64,000 bases of DNA from Planotetraspora phitsanulokensis (GCF_016863295.1 NZ_BOOP01000029.1:62001-126000), one strand, 5' to 3'; positions 42,810-50,433 are shown, counted from the stretch's first letter. Notes: a model not told the origin generated them from the sequence alone. Made by a program: numbers and translations.

Positions 42810-43055
42810 TCAGCCCTCCCCACCATCGATGAGGCCGTCAAGCCAGGCGTGGAAACGGCGCTTGGGGATGACCCAGCGGCTTCCGACTTTCATGGCCGGA
42901 ATCGTCCCGTTGCGGACCAGGGTGTAAGTGCTTCCTCGCGACAGCGAGAGGAGGTGGGCCGCCTCCAGAACCGTGTAAACCGCTCGACTTCCCGCATCGC
43001 TGGACGCGTCGGTCTCATTCGGCTGGACGCGCACGAGATGAATCACATTCGTCAT
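42810..43055 (-). CDS. xis: Excisionase (MerR-type helix-turn-helix, Xis-like)
   Basis: An 81-aa protein with a helix-turn-helix of the HTH_17 type: YTVLEAAHLLSLSRGSTYTLVRNGTIPAMKVGSRWVIPKRRF. AICE excisionases of this type steer the integrase to excise. AAGGAGG precedes the ATG. It ends 2 bp before int begins, so the two are translated together. Confidence 0.9.
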   Translation of the reverse strand: MTNVIHLVRVQPNETDASSDAGSRAVYTVLEAAHLLSLSRGSTYTLVRNGTIPAMKVGSRWVIPKRRFHAWLDGLIDGGEG

Positions 43056-44469
43056 GGGTCATTTCCTCCTTCGCTGATTGGGCGGTCAGATCAGTGGCGA
43101 GCAGTGATTCGCCGGGGGTATAGCCCTGGCCGGCGAAGCTCCAGTGGGTGAGTACGAGGGTGGTGTCGGGGTCGGGTGCCCAGCCGTTTTCGAGGGCGTG
43201 GGCGTGCCAGTAGTCGGTGCGTTCCTGGCGGATCGCGGTCATGGTGGTGGAGTAGGCGCGGGATCGGGTGGAGAAGTGGCCGCGGAAGCCGAGCATGTGC
43301 GCCCACTGGCGGAGCCGCAGCGGTAGCAACCAGGGGTAGGCGATCGGGTCGCCGAGCTTCCAGGCGGTGCGGATCAGCCGGGCGGCGTGGTCGGTGACGC
43401 CCTTCTCGTGCAGGCGGACCAGGTCGTAGGAGCGCACACGACGGTCGAGGGTGCCTGCGTTTTCGGCGGCTTTGGTGGCGTACTTGGCGATGTAGCCAGC
43501 GACCTTCTGTTCGGTCAGTCGGGCTCCGTCCGGGTCGGTGGTGTCGTCGAGGTCGCCGGGGGCGATGGTCTTGACGTCGACTTGGTCGCCCCAGACCAGG
43601 GAGCGGGTGGGCTGGCCGAGGTCCGGTGCGCGGAGCCGAGCGACTCGGGCGGCGGATCTGATCGCGCCGTCGAGGAGTTGCAGGGTGGCCCAGTCCGGCG
43701 GCGGGATGGTGGCGTCTTCGTCCTGGTTTTCGTCGGGGCGTCCGTCGAGGCGGATGATGGCGTGGAAGTGCACGACGCCGCGGGTTTGGTATTCGGCGAC
43801 TTTGGCGAAGGAGACTTTGACCTGCCGGTTGAACGCTGCCTGGGTGAGCCCGGAGGCGCTGGCGAGGTGGCGGCGTAGGTAGATGGTGAAGCGGCGCCAT
43901 AGGTCGCCGGCGTAGGCGTTCCACAGCACGTGGCCGACGTAGTCGTAGGTGGCGGGGTCGAGGGGTTGGCCGAGCCGGACGTCGTCGGTGGTGTGGCGTT
44001 CGTAGCAGGCCGGTCCGGTGCGGCGGGGGTGGCAGATCTGCGGGGTGCCGTGTTTGTCGGGTCCGCGGTGGACGGGGCCGAAGCTGGGCGCGGTCAGGGT
44101 GGCGAACACGCGAGGGTGGGTCCGGACGGTCTGGGGGACGCCTTTGGATCCGCCGAGCAGCCCGGCTCGGATCAGGTGGAAGGTGTCGGCGCGGTAGGTC
44201 TCGGCGCAGGAAGGGCAACGGGACGCGCGCCGGTTGCCGCAGCGGACCATCAGGTGCCCCTGCGGCTCTTGCTCGCTGGAGTACCGGTGCAGGACTTCCC
44301 CGGTGGCGGCATCCAGGGTGAGGGATTCGCCGGTCAGGCGGATGGGTTCGGTGCACCCGCGCAGGCGGGCGACTTGCTCGAGCCAGCGGGACAGGTCTTT
44401 GCCGGAGCGGCGGGCCAGGTCACGGATGACCGGCCCGACCAGTTCCGAGAGCGGCGCAGGGGCGCTCAA
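43015..44469 (-). CDS. repSA: RepSA-type rolling-circle replication initiator
   Basis: A 484-aa replication protein with Cys pairs near the N-terminus (RCGNRRASRCPSCAETYRAD), HUH metal motif GVVHFHAIIRLDG, and a tyrosine-containing helix KVAGYIAKYATKAAEN. RepSA of pSAM2 and relatives starts rolling-circle replication of the excised element. The TTG start follows AAGGAGG; earlier in-frame sequence is antisense of a neighbour and unlikely coding. The start overlaps the stop of the 78-aa gene. Confidence 0.9.
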   Translation of the reverse strand: MSAPAPLSELVGPVIRDLARRSGKDLSRWLEQVARLRGCTEPIRLTGESLTLDAATGEVLHRYSSEQEPQGHLMVRCGNRRASRCPSCAETYRADTFHLIRAGLLGGSKGVPQTVRTHPRVFATLTAPSFGPVHRGPDKHGTPQICHPRRTGPACYERHTTDDVRLGQPLDPATYDYVGHVLWNAYAGDLWRRFTIYLRRHLASASGLTQAAFNRQVKVSFAKVAEYQTRGVVHFHAIIRLDGRPDENQDEDATIPPPDWATLQLLDGAIRSAARVARLRAPDLGQPTRSLVWGDQVDVKTIAPGDLDDTTDPDGARLTEQKVAGYIAKYATKAAENAGTLDRRVRSYDLVRLHEKGVTDHAARLIRTAWKLGDPIAYPWLLPLRLRQWAHMLGFRGHFSTRSRAYSTTMTAIRQERTDYWHAHALENGWAPDPDTTLVLTHWSFAGQGYTPGESLLATDLTAQSAKEEMTHDECDSSRARPAE

Positions 44470-44702
44470 GCGGTAACCCTCCTTACCTCGGTGATCAGGA
44501 TTCGGGGCGCGCAGTTGCGGCACTGCTGGCCCATGGGGAGCCGCCTGCCGCAGGCGATGCGCCGGCGGCGCCCTGCAAGCCGGACGAGCACCGGGGACAG
44601 GCAGGGCGCGGACTCGGCCGACAAGACGCGGCGGGTGACGTTCCACGGGCGGTCGGCACCGGGGGCGCGGGTCTCGGTCACCTCGACGCGATACAGGCTC
44701 AT
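44466..44702 (-). CDS. Small Cys-containing AICE protein
   Basis: A 78-aa basic protein with paired Cys at the C-terminus (CGRRLPMGQQCRNCAPRI) suggesting a zinc knuckle. The start overlaps the methyltransferase stop (ATGA) and the stop overlaps the rep start (TTGA), so it sits in a translationally coupled run. No family recognised. Confidence 0.7.
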   Translation of the reverse strand: MSLYRVEVTETRAPGADRPWNVTRRVLSAESAPCLSPVLVRLAGRRRRIACGRRLPMGQQCRNCAPRILITEVRRVTA

Positions 44703-45835
44703 CCGGCCACCCCCACCGGGACGGCAGATACGGAGGGCACCGGGTCGGGGGTTCGGCGGGTGGTGAGTGCGGTGCGCCAGTCGAGGCCGAGCAGGGAGCC
44801 GAGGACCGCGGCGGCCAACGGCGGGGGTACGGCGTCGCCGATCTGCCGGAATTTGGCTGTCCGGGACCCGGCGAACGGGTAATCGGGCGGGAAGCCCTGA
44901 AGGACTGCCGCCTCCACGGGGGCGATGCCGCGGACCGGGGTGCCGTCGAGGGTCTGCCAGTTCACGTCCTTGACGGCGTGGCCGAAATGCAGGGTGGGCG
45001 CGGGTTGGGCCAGGCGGCGGACGGCGGCGTTGGTGCGGTTGCCGTTGCGGAGGACCCAGGAGCGTGCCCTGCCGGTCAGCAACCAGGAGGGGCGGTCGCA
45101 GGGAAAGACGTTGCCCCCGACTCCGGGCCGGCGGTTGGCGCGGGTGACGGTTTCGACGCCGTCGGCGAGGTAGAGCGCGTCGGCCATGGTGACCCACGGG
45201 CGGCGGTCGGTGCCGAACAGGCCTGGCTGGACATCGGTGGGAGGGGCGTGGGTCGGTTCGGGCGGGGAGACGGGGCGGGTTTTATGGGCGAGCAGGATGC
45301 GGCGGCGCCGGGTCTGCGGCACCCCGTAGTCGGCGGCGTTGAGTTCCCCGTGCCACACCTGGTAGCCGCGGGTCCGCAGGACGACGGCGATGTGGGTGAA
45401 CAGCGGCGCGGCTTGCGGAACCTGTTCCAGGGCGACCCATTCCGGGCGCAGGGCAAGGGCGTAACGCAGCGGTTCGGCGATCAGGAGTGAGCGCCGGTCC
45501 TGGCATCGGGCGGCGAGTTCGGGTCGGGTGTCCCGGCCCGTTGCGAGATCGGTGATGGCCTGGTGGCACAGCGCCAGGTCGTCGGTGACGCCGAGGCGTT
45601 TTCCTGCAGCGGAGAAGGTCTGGCAGGGCGGGGAGCCGATCAACCCGGTGATGCCGTCGAAGGTGGCGGGGTCGAGGGCGGCGACGTCGGCGCACACGGT
45701 GGCGTGTCCGGCGGCGGTGCGGGTGGCGCAGGCGTCGGGGTTGATCTCGACGCCGAGGTCGGCGAGGCCGAGCAGGCGCAGGCCGAGGGACCAGCCGCCG
45801 GGGCCGGCGAACAGGTCGAGGATCGGCGGGGTCAT
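44699..45835 (-). CDS. dcm: DNA (cytosine-5) methyltransferase
   Basis: A 378-aa C5-cytosine methyltransferase: motif I LDLFAGPGGWSLGL, motif IV GSPPCQTFSAAGKRLG with nucleophile Cys71, motif VI ALEQVPQ, motif VIII QTRRRRILLAH, and C-terminal motifs IX-X (RQIGDAVPPPLAAAV). No cognate restriction gene is adjacent, so it probably protects or marks element DNA. Linked by ATGA overlaps on both sides. Confidence 0.93.
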   Translation of the reverse strand: MTPPILDLFAGPGGWSLGLRLLGLADLGVEINPDACATRTAAGHATVCADVAALDPATFDGITGLIGSPPCQTFSAAGKRLGVTDDLALCHQAITDLATGRDTRPELAARCQDRRSLLIAEPLRYALALRPEWVALEQVPQAAPLFTHIAVVLRTRGYQVWHGELNAADYGVPQTRRRRILLAHKTRPVSPPEPTHAPPTDVQPGLFGTDRRPWVTMADALYLADGVETVTRANRRPGVGGNVFPCDRPSWLLTGRARSWVLRNGNRTNAAVRRLAQPAPTLHFGHAVKDVNWQTLDGTPVRGIAPVEAAVLQGFPPDYPFAGSRTAKFRQIGDAVPPPLAAAVLGSLLGLDWRTALTTRRTPDPVPSVSAVPVGVAG

Positions 45836-45993
45836 TTGCGGCCTCCGGTGTAGAGGCGGCCGGTGGCGTTGCAGGTCAGGCACGGCTTGGGCCGGTTGTT
45901 CGGGTCCCGGCCGACGAAGCAGAACCCGTCGCAGTCCGGGCAGGTCCGGTAGAGACCGCGCCCAGTCGTGCGGGTCGTGCCGGTGGTGGTCAT
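45832..45993 (-). CDS. Small zinc-finger protein (two CxxC)
   Basis: A 53-aa protein with CPDCDGFCFVGRDPNN and CLTCNATGRLYTG, a DnaJ-like CxxCxGxG arrangement that should bind one zinc. Its stop overlaps the methyltransferase start (ATGA). Confidence 0.75.
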   Translation of the reverse strand: MTTTGTTRTTGRGLYRTCPDCDGFCFVGRDPNNRPKPCLTCNATGRLYTGGRK

Positions 45994-46178
45994 CGGCCGC
46001 ACCGGCCGCAGGTGGTCGAGGTGCGGGGGTTGATGCCGCCGCAGCGGCACACCCAGGTCGAGGCGGTGCCGGGCGGAAGCCATGCCGACCCGCGGGCGAC
46101 TGCGACCACCATCAGGGCCGGGCGGTAAGGGGGGTGAGCGGGCGCGGACAGGGGCGATGTGTGGGCAGGGTGGCGCAT
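45990..46178 (-). CDS. Small RanBP2-type zinc-finger protein
   Basis: A 62-aa protein whose C-terminus WVCRCGGINPRTSTTCGRC fits the RanBP2/NZF pattern (W-x-C-x-C-x3-N-x6-C-x2-C). The ATG follows AAAGGAG at good spacing. It overlaps the next gene by 4 bp (ATGA). The N-terminal part is Pro/Ala-rich and uninformative. Confidence 0.7.
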   Translation of the reverse strand: MRHPAHTSPLSAPAHPPYRPALMVVAVARGSAWLPPGTASTWVCRCGGINPRTSTTCGRCGR

Positions 46179-46204
46179 ACTGGTGGCTCCTTTGCTGTGG
46201 GCGA

Positions 46205-46263
46205 AGGACGCGCCGGCGGGGCGGTGGTGGCTGCCAGGCTTTGGCCGCCCCGCGGGCGCCTTC
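46205..46263 (-). ncRNA. Conserved-loop hairpin A
   Basis: A 9-bp perfect inner stem (46216-46224 with 46245-46253), extended outward by five more pairs across a mismatch, encloses a 20-nt loop. The loop holds, on the sense minus strand, GCCTGGCAGC. The same decamer sits in the loops of hairpins at 46534-46570 and 49966-50007. It lies between two small genes of the minus-strand transfer operon. Labelled RNA because it is inside a transcript; no RNA family was identified. Confidence 0.6.
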
Positions 46264-46307
46264 CAAAGGGATGAGCAGAGGCGACGCCGGATCAGGTGCG
46301 CGGTGGT

Positions 46308-46457
46308 TCAGCGCTTGTTGTCGCCGGAGTTCTTGCCGCCGCTCTTGTTCTGGTCGGCGACCATGCGGTCGTAGGCGTCGCGGACGGACTTGGGTTCGCC
46401 GTTGGGCCAGACGCCGTTCTTGCGCGGGTGGTCGACGCGGGTGATCCGTGGAGGCAT
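46308..46457 (-). CDS. Very small charged AICE protein
   Basis: A 49-aa frame, MPPRITRVDHPRKNGVWPNG then a Lys/Asn/Asp-rich helix ending SGDNKR. GGGAGC lies just upstream of the ATG. It is hydrophilic with no Cys. Supported by position in the run of small genes and by its ribosome site; no family recognised. Confidence 0.55.
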   Translation of the reverse strand: MPPRITRVDHPRKNGVWPNGEPKSVRDAYDRMVADQNKSGGKNSGDNKR

Positions 46458-46533
46458 GGGGGAGCTCCCTGGTTGCGTGGGCGAGCAGACGGGATGGTGC
46501 GCCGGGTCATTCGGCCGGCGGTGGTTCGGTGGT

Positions 46534-46570
46534 GGGGGCGGTGGTGGCTGCCAGGCGGTTGACCGCTCCC
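46534..46570 (-). ncRNA. Conserved-loop hairpin B
   Basis: A 9-bp stem (46534-46542 with 46562-46570, one G-U pair) encloses a 19-nt loop containing the same GCCTGGCAGC (sense strand) as hairpins A and C. Stem sequence differs from both. It lies between the 32-aa and 49-aa genes. Confidence 0.6.
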
Positions 46571-46608
46571 GGATGGCGCCTCAGGCGGGCGCATTGCGTG
46601 GCGTGGTT

Positions 46609-46707
46609 TTAGGTGTGGTTGTCGATGCCGGTGCCGTTGCAGTCGCGGCAGCAGTGGTTGTCACCGTCGATGCCGGTGCCGTTGCAGGTGCAGCACAGGT
46701 GACGCAC
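46609..46707 (-). CDS. Tiny zinc-finger peptide with duplicated CxxCNGTGID
   Basis: A 32-aa frame starting at GTG, with AAGGAGGTGA upstream. It is built of two near-identical halves, CTCNGTGIDGDNHC and CRDCNGTGIDNH. The Cys pairs and Gly-rich turns match DnaJ-type zinc fingers. Too short for most gene finders, but the internal duplication and perfect ribosome site support it. Confidence 0.65.
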   Translation of the reverse strand: MRHLCCTCNGTGIDGDNHCCRDCNGTGIDNHT

Positions 46708-46766
46708 GCGGGTTCACCTCCTTCGTGTCGGGTCGCGGGGCGGGTGGTTCGAGCCCCGGTCCGGGG

Positions 46767-46964
46767 TTAGTCGAGGTTGGTGCCGGTGCCCGAGCAGGTC
46801 AGGCACAACGCGAAAGCTTCGATGGTGCGGCGGCGCAGCCGGCCGACGACCTGAGCGGTCAGGACCTGTCCGTCCCCGTTGCAGTCCTCGCAGGGGTTCG
46901 GCACGGGCGGCTGCTCGAGCGACGGGGCGGGTGCGGGTGGCGCGGGGGTGCGTCGGGTTGCCAT
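46767..46964 (-). CDS. Small zinc-finger protein (DnaJ-like CxxCxGxG pair)
   Basis: A 65-aa protein with a Pro/Ala-rich N-terminus, then PCEDCNGDGQVL and LCLTCSGTGTNLD, two CxxCxGxG knuckles separated by ~25 basic residues. Likely one zinc site. Third member of the Cys-rich series in this operon. Confidence 0.75.
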   Translation of the reverse strand: MATRRTPAPPAPAPSLEQPPVPNPCEDCNGDGQVLTAQVVGRLRRRTIEAFALCLTCSGTGTNLD

Positions 46965-46987
46965 GGCCGGATACCTCCGAGGTCGGA

Positions 46988-47149
46988 TCAGGTGCGGTTC
47001 TGCTCTTGCTGGTCGTGCCAGGCTTCCTCGCGCTCGTGGAGGCGCTGCGAGGCTTCCCGGTAGGCGATGGAATGCGCCTCGACGGCGCCTTTGCCGCTCT
47101 TGCGGAGCTCGGCCTTCCGCGCTTCGAACTTGTCGTATTCGCTGGTCAT
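46988..47149 (-). CDS. Small coiled-coil AICE protein
   Basis: A 53-aa highly charged helix (MTSEYDKFEARKAELRKSGK, then AYREASQRLHEREEAW). A GGAAGGAGGAAGG ribosome site lies upstream. No Cys or membrane segment. Function unknown. Confidence 0.65.
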   Translation of the reverse strand: MTSEYDKFEARKAELRKSGKGAVEAHSIAYREASQRLHEREEAWHDQQEQNRT

Positions 47150-47174
47150 CGGCCCTTCCTCCTTCCTGCGTAGG

Positions 47175-47333
47175 TCAGTTCAGGCGGCTGATGAAGCCGG
47201 CGACGTTGTCGGCCGCGATGTGCAGGACGATCACGCTGCGGTTGACCAGGTCGGCTGCGGACACGGGGCGGGTGAACAGGTAGAACACGGCGAAAATCAG
47301 CAGGGCGCGGGCGAATAGCTTGCGGAGGAACAC
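47175..47333 (-). CDS. Small single-pass membrane protein
   Basis: A 52-aa frame from GTG 47333 (GGGAGG upstream) with one hydrophobic segment (LFARALLIFAVFYLFTRPV) and an amphipathic C-terminus. A second GTG lies one codon earlier. Small membrane peptides are typical of AICE and plasmid spread loci. Confidence 0.6.
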   Translation of the reverse strand: MFLRKLFARALLIFAVFYLFTRPVSAADLVNRSVIVLHIAADNVAGFISRLN

Positions 47334-47345
47334 CACGCCTCCCGT

Positions 47346-47666
47346 TCAGGCGGTGACGGCGCCGTAGTAGGTCGACCAGGCGTCGTAGTCGCGGGACTGT
47401 TCGGCGGGGATCGCGACGGCCCGGTAGGTGATCGGTCCGAAGTCCCGGGCGGCGACGTAGAAGGTGCTGTCGGAGGTCGGGGCGCCGATCAGGTGGGCGA
47501 TCCGGTCCACGGCGGCGCGCTGCTGGCGGTCGGTGCCTTCGGCGAGGACGGTTACGTCGAGCCCGCCCGTGCTGACGGGCACCTTGGGGTTGTCGGCGAG
47601 GAACGCGGCCAGGCGGCGCAGGCCGGCGATGAATTCGCTGCGGGCGGTGGAATCGGTGGTCATCAT
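47346..47666 (-). CDS. AICE hypothetical protein
   Basis: A 106-aa soluble alpha/beta protein (SEFIAGLRRLAAFLADNPKV, FYVAARDFGPITYRAVAIP). Similar short proteins occur in AICE transfer regions; no function known. An ATG one codon downstream is equivalent. The frame continues upstream into SpdB antiframe and is not used. Confidence 0.7.
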   Translation of the reverse strand: MMTTDSTARSEFIAGLRRLAAFLADNPKVPVSTGGLDVTVLAEGTDRQQRAAVDRIAHLIGAPTSDSTFYVAARDFGPITYRAVAIPAEQSRDYDAWSTYYGAVTA

Positions 47667-47692
47667 GATCAGTGGCTTCCTTCGGTCGAGGG

Positions 47693-48406
47693 TCAGGCGG
47701 TTTCGGGAATCAGGCCGATCTGTCGCAGTACTTCCGAGGAGAGATCGGGGGACAGGCGTAGCCGGCGCTGGAGTTCGCCGGCGGTGATCGAGGTCCCGTG
47801 CAGGCGGGCGTGTTCGTCGGCGAGGTAGCGGGCGTCGTCCAGCACGGCTGGGCTCAGGACCGGAGTCACGGCAGGGCGAGCAGGCGCGGACGGCGATAGC
47901 TGCGGGTGCGGCTCCGCAGCGATAGCCGGCGTAGCGGCAGCGGGTGCAGGAGCCGCGGGCGAGCTCTGCTCCGGGATGAGTTCGGCATCGACGACCCGGG
48001 GCTGTGGGGTGTGGCCGGCGCGGCGTTCGAGCATGGACATGGCGATCAGGAACGCCCCGGCGGGTGTGCCGGCGACGATCCAGCCCCACGGTGAGTGGTG
48101 GGCTTCGGCGAGGTTGGCCGCCAAGGTGAGGACGATCCCCCCGGACAGGACCAGGGACGGCCAGGACAGCAGGCCGCGGCGGGGGCGTCCGGTGCGCTTG
48201 TCCCGCTGGATCTCGCGGGCGGCCATCACGCACATCAGGTCGATGCAGACCGCGACGGCCCAGGACTGCCAGCCCTTTTGGCCGTACTTGGCGGCCAGGG
48301 TGCTGATGTGGGTGAAGGAGCCCACCGCGGCGATCCCGGCGAGGATGAGCACCGGGGCGGAGTCGACCACCGCAGCGCGGAACCGGCCGGGGCGGGGAGC
48401 GGACAC
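47693..48406 (-). CDS. spdB: SpdB-like (DUF2637) membrane protein
   Basis: A 237-aa protein with four membrane segments in residues ~15-150 (VLILAGIAAVGSFTHISTLA, SWAVAVCIDLMCVMAA, LVLSGGIVLTLAANLAEA, GWIVAGTPAGAFLIAMSML). A Pro/Ala-rich linker and a C-terminal helix-turn-helix-like segment (ITAGELQRRLRLSPDLSSEVL) follow. Spread proteins move plasmid DNA between mycelial compartments. The GTG start follows AAGGAGGTGAG. Confidence 0.85.
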   Translation of the reverse strand: MSAPRPGRFRAAVVDSAPVLILAGIAAVGSFTHISTLAAKYGQKGWQSWAVAVCIDLMCVMAAREIQRDKRTGRPRRGLLSWPSLVLSGGIVLTLAANLAEAHHSPWGWIVAGTPAGAFLIAMSMLERRAGHTPQPRVVDAELIPEQSSPAAPAPAAATPAIAAEPHPQLSPSAPARPAVTPVLSPAVLDDARYLADEHARLHGTSITAGELQRRLRLSPDLSSEVLRQIGLIPETA

Positions 48407-48514
48407 CGCGGCTCACCTCCTTCCTGTTTTCGGCATGGGTCGGGTAGGGACACGGCGGTGCGGGTGGCGTGATCAGGGCTCACGCCAAGCCCAGAGCGAG
48501 GAGAACGAGCAGGG

Positions 48515-49696
48515 TTAGACGGGGGACAGTTCGTCGTCGCTGGCTGCGGGGTCGGGGATGAAGTCGCTCAGGTCCGCCTCATCCAGGTCACCGGTGACCG
48601 GGGATGCGGTGGCGGTGAGGTCGGCCCACGCGGGTGCCAGGTGGGCGTGCGTTGCGGCGGCGGCTTCGGCCTGCTCTTCGGTCACGTGGACCGACCGGCT
48701 GCGGTGCCAGCGCCCTTCGGAGCCGATGACCACGGCGGTGCCGGGCATCGCGGGGGAGATCTGCCGCGCGGCGACCAGGGCGGCGGGGTCCATGTCGCCG
48801 AGCGCCATCTTCGCGGTCTCTTCGTCGTTGACCATGTGGCAGATCCGCCCGGTGAGCTGCGCGCGTAGCGCGGTGACGCCGGCGCCGAGGTCGGAGCCGA
48901 CCCGCTGCCCGCACACCACCAGGTAGATCCCGAAGGCTCGGCCGAGTTGGGCGACCCGCAGCAGCCGGGTGGCGACCGCGGACACCTCCTCCTGCTCTTT
49001 CTTCTTGTCGGCCATCAGGAACAGTTCGGCCACCTCGTCGACGAGGACGACGATCGGTGTTGGCCGCAGCGCGTCCGGGAGGCGTGGGTGCCAGATGTTG
49101 CGCACCCTGTGCTGGCGGCACAAGGCCATGCGGGTTTTGATGATGCCGACCAGGTCAGCGAGCAGGTCTGCGCATTCGGCGCGTTCGGTGGCCAGGGCGG
49201 ACATGCGTGCTTCGTAGGGGGTGAATTCGACGCCGCCTTTGAGGTCGAAGCCGACCAGCGCCACCGGCTGCGGCGCCAACCCGACGATCAGGGCGTTGGC
49301 GAGGTTGGATTTGCCGGACTGGGTCGCGCCGACGTTCAGCCAGTGCGGCACTGTCCGGAAATCGAGGATGAACGGGTCTCCGGTGTCGAGCAGGCCGGCC
49401 CGTACCCGCAGCAGCCCATCCGACAGCACCGGGATGGAGACCTGCTCGAGCGGATCCACCAGGGTGGCCGCGAGGGTGACCTTGCCCGGCTTCCACGAGA
49501 CTAGGCGTACGGAGTGGACTTTCCAGGCGTGGGCGAGCTTGTCCAGCACCCGGGTGTAGTCCTCCGGAGTCTGCCCATCGTGCAGGCGGATCGTGAGGCG
49601 GAACCCCAGAGCGGTGGGGCGGATCAGGCCCAGGCGCGGGGCGCGTTCGACGTCCACGCGGCGGATCTTGCGGCGTTCACCGAGGAACATCACCAC
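48515..49696 (-). CDS. traB: FtsK/SpoIIIE-type DNA translocase (TraB/TraSA conjugative pump)
   Basis: A 393-aa motor protein with Walker A GATQSGKS at residues 123-130 and Walker B IVVLVDEVAELFL, then a hexameric-ATPase C-terminus. It has no N-terminal membrane domain of its own; the small 75-aa membrane protein encoded just upstream could supply an anchor. TraB proteins move double-stranded AICE DNA between hyphae. Starts at GTG 49696; GTG and ATG in the next two codons are alternatives. Confidence 0.92.
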   Translation of the reverse strand: MVMFLGERRKIRRVDVERAPRLGLIRPTALGFRLTIRLHDGQTPEDYTRVLDKLAHAWKVHSVRLVSWKPGKVTLAATLVDPLEQVSIPVLSDGLLRVRAGLLDTGDPFILDFRTVPHWLNVGATQSGKSNLANALIVGLAPQPVALVGFDLKGGVEFTPYEARMSALATERAECADLLADLVGIIKTRMALCRQHRVRNIWHPRLPDALRPTPIVVLVDEVAELFLMADKKKEQEEVSAVATRLLRVAQLGRAFGIYLVVCGQRVGSDLGAGVTALRAQLTGRICHMVNDEETAKMALGDMDPAALVAARQISPAMPGTAVVIGSEGRWHRSRSVHVTEEQAEAAAATHAHLAPAWADLTATASPVTGDLDEADLSDFIPDPAASDDELSPV

Positions 49697-49699
49697 GGT

Positions 49700-49927
49700 T
49701 CAGCCCCCCAGACCGGGGAAGCCGCCGAAGGTCCAGCGCCAGCGCTTACGGCGCCGAGCCAGCCCGCACCCGGAGGCCACCGACCGCCAGGTGCCGTAGA
49801 CGACCAGGGCGCGGAGCGGGAAGCCGACCAGCAGCCAGAACGAGCCCCGGTGCAGCTTGCGCCACACCAGCAGAGTGGCCACCACAGCAGCAGCGATAAC
49901 GCTGGCGCGGATCAGAAGGTCGGTCAT
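49700..49927 (-). CDS. Small membrane protein preceding traB
   Basis: A 75-aa protein with two hydrophobic stretches (LLIRASVIAAAVVATLLVW, FWLLVGFPLRALVVYGTW) and a very basic C-terminus (LARRRKRWRW). It ends 3 bp before the traB start. Because this traB lacks membrane helices, the protein is a plausible anchor subunit (inference). Confidence 0.7.
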   Translation of the reverse strand: MTDLLIRASVIAAAVVATLLVWRKLHRGSFWLLVGFPLRALVVYGTWRSVASGCGLARRRKRWRWTFGGFPGLGG

Positions 49928-49965
49928 ACTGGGCTCTCCTTTCTTCCTTGTGGGCGGAGTGGAGA

Positions 49966-50007
49966 CCCCGGAGCGGCGTGAGCTGCCAGGCGATGGCCGC
50001 TCCGGGG
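49966..50007 (-). ncRNA. Conserved-loop hairpin C
   Basis: A perfect 12-bp stem (CCCCGGAGCGGC with GCCGCTCCGGGG) closes an 18-nt loop containing GCCTGGCAGC on the sense strand, as in hairpins A and B. It lies between the SCO3933-type gene and the small membrane gene, near the start of the long minus-strand operon. Confidence 0.7.
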
Positions 50008-50023
50008 ACTACCAGGTGACAGG

Positions 50024-50353
50024 TCAGGCAGACTTGACCTCTGCCGGGCGGATCGCCTCGCAGCGAAACCCCATCCCGGACCGGTTGTTCATCTGCCAGA
50101 AGAACGTGACCAGGCCCACCGGACGGACCTGGACACCCTCGGGGATCTGCGGGAAGTCGATCGAGGGGAACGTCACCACGATCACCGGGTTACGCCGGTC
50201 GTCGTTCGGCTTGGGCAGCAGCGGAATCGTGTACAGATCCCGGCCTTCGGCGTCCCTCTTCACCTCACCTGTCGCGCGATCCACGATCTTCGGCTCGGGC
50301 TCGCCGGCGACCGTGAACGACAGGGCCGAGGTGTCTACCGGAATGTTGCGCAT
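50024..50353 (-). CDS. SCO3933-family AICE regulatory protein
   Basis: A 109-aa protein beginning MRNIPVDTSALSFTVAGEPE, with DRATGEVKRDAEGRDLYTIP, the pattern of the SCO3933 family found at the head of AICE transfer operons. It is the first gene leftward from the operator-bearing promoter, so it is under GntR/KorSA-type control. Exact function unknown. Confidence 0.82.
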   Translation of the reverse strand: MRNIPVDTSALSFTVAGEPEPKIVDRATGEVKRDAEGRDLYTIPLLPKPNDDRRNPVIVVTFPSIDFPQIPEGVQVRPVGLVTFFWQMNNRSGMGFRCEAIRPAEVKSA

Positions 50354-50373
50354 CTCGCCTCCGTTGGACGTTG

Positions 50374-50433
50374 AATAGAACTAGCTCTATTAAGCCGTAC
50401 GTGAAGACGGGTGTCAATAGAACCAGCTCTATT
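50374..50433. promoter_or_regulatory. Two palindromic GntR/KorSA-type operators
   Basis: AATAGAACTAGCTCTATT (50374-50391) and AATAGAACCAGCTCTATT (50416-50433) differ at one base. They have AATAGA/TCTATT arms and start 42 bp apart, four helical turns. They are strikingly AT-rich in this background and lie between the divergent SCO3933-type and GntR genes. KorSA of pSAM2 silences transfer through such sites; the assignment here is by position and symmetry. Confidence 0.85.

Noticed and set aside
48407-48514. Tiny hydrophobic peptide between traB and spdB
   Set aside because: A leucine-rich run is open in one frame, but no start codon with a ribosome site precedes it.
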